DNA from: Marinilactibacillus piezotolerans
GTDB taxonomy: Bacteria; Bacillota; Bacilli; Lactobacillales; Carnobacteriaceae_A
Direction: 5' to 3'
Assembly: GCF_900114235.1 (NCBI RefSeq)
Contig: NZ_FOSJ01000002.1
Location: 1-64,000 of the forward strand
DNA length: 64,000 nt
Positions 63,781 to 64,000 of the stretch are shown piece after piece. The notes beneath the pieces are model-generated. The model made no database searches. It was not told the origin of the DNA and was given only the letters and a program-made list of their open reading frames with translations. Position 1 is the first letter of the stretch. The number at the start of each line of letters is the position of its first letter. The translations under genes and the position numbers were made by a program.

Positions 63781-64000
63781 CTAGCTTTCTCCTAATTGAC
63801 CCATTAAAAATTCTAATTGGGATTCTGCTTCCATCATAGCTGTATCCAAGGCTGTGAATTGTGTAATATACTGTTGGCGTTTTGTTTCTATACGTTCATT
63901 AAATGTTTCTATACGTTGATTAACATCTTTGATTAAACGATCATAAGTATCTGTTTTAGTTTTGATGATTCCAGTTGTACTAGAAATATACTCATTTACC
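63781..64000 (-). CDS. fliD: flagellar cap protein FliD, C-terminal part only
   Basis: Seventy-two C-terminal residues are seen before the window ends. They read VNEYISSTTGIIKTKTDTYD and continue to LDTAMMEAESQLEFLMGQLG. This is the typical coiled-coil end of FliD, the filament cap. The gene leads the fliD-fliT-fliS unit. The 5' part lies to the right of the window. Confidence 0.9.
   Translation of the reverse strand, partial: VNEYISSTTGIIKTKTDTYDRLIKDVNQRIETFNERIETKRQQYITQFTALDTAMMEAESQLEFLMGQLGES

Noticed and set aside
1-64000. CRISPR arrays, tRNA or rRNA genes, prophage or defence genes
   Set aside because: No regular spaced repeats, no tRNA-like cloverleaf with conserved GGTTCGAATCC-type loops, and no phage or defence protein signatures were seen.
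63781-64000. Separate small gene at the right edge
   Set aside because: The frame runs off the window and matches the C-terminal end of FliD, so it is a partial gene, not a new short one.

Overview
The window is a low-GC Firmicutes chromosome segment. It most resembles a motile lactic acid bacterium of the Carnobacteriaceae (Carnobacterium, Marinilactibacillus, Alkalibacterium or a relative). The pointers are Lactobacillales-type gene neighbourhoods, arginine deiminase, glucose-6-phosphate dehydrogenase, Mn/Fe superoxide dismutase and a complete flagellar export and basal-body operon. Genus and family are inferred from protein style and gene order, not from a database match.

Layout. (1) 1-2440: an IS4-family insertion sequence with a 13-bp terminal inverted repeat. 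It sits in an ABC exporter gene that also carries a frameshift upstream of the insertion. (2) 2556-5866: glyQ-glyS, preceded by a glycine T-box leader and a promoter. (3) 5874-6842: two related small membrane-protein genes, one broken by two single-base losses. (4) 6892-10950: the conserved block phoH-ybeY-dgkA-cdd-era-recO. (5) 11179-13478: yqeY-rpsU, a Zur-type regulator with a dyad operator over its own promoter, and the divergent PEP synthetase/PPDK regulatory protein. (6) 13544-18429: a YqgP/GlcK/YqgU-like group with a rhodanese-fold protein, then three small genes of uncertain role. (7) 18689-24403: rpmG, a class B penicillin-binding protein, sodA, a DUF1189 membrane protein and a DEAD-box helicase. 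(8) 24737-35414: zwf, argR/argS (divergent), trmL, queG, a candidate small RNA, rlmA, a DUF2188 protein, a stand-alone arcA, a YtxH-like protein and an aminotransferase. (9) 35609-42991: cca-dinG-ypmB-asnS-dnaD-nth, the gene order known from Bacillus. (10) 43074-43397: a MazG-like pyrophosphohydrolase. (11) 43532-64000: flagellar genes, all on the minus strand. These are fliD (partial), a FliT-like gene and fliS, then a 530-bp AT-rich gap, then flgB-flgC-fliE-F-G-H-I-J-K-flgD-(operon protein)-flgE-flbD-motA-motB-fliL-O-P-Q-R-flhB-flhA-fliA-flgF/G.

How it works together. The flagellar operon encodes the rod, hook, switch, export gate, ATPase, stator and the sigma-28-type factor in one transcription unit. 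flhF, flhG and all che genes are missing from the place between flhA and fliA where Bacillus carries them. Most of the rest is core housekeeping: tRNA charging and modification, ribosome maturation, DNA repair, cell-wall synthesis and oxidative-stress defence.

Many genes use TTG or GTG starts chosen by strong Shine-Dalgarno sites, and queG appears to start at ATT. I found no CRISPR array, prophage, defence island or plainly new multi-gene system. The most useful leads are the candidate small RNA at 30617-30746, the Zur dyad, the long leader before flgB, the ATT start of queG, the Fe-S-less endonuclease III, and the decayed genes near the left end.
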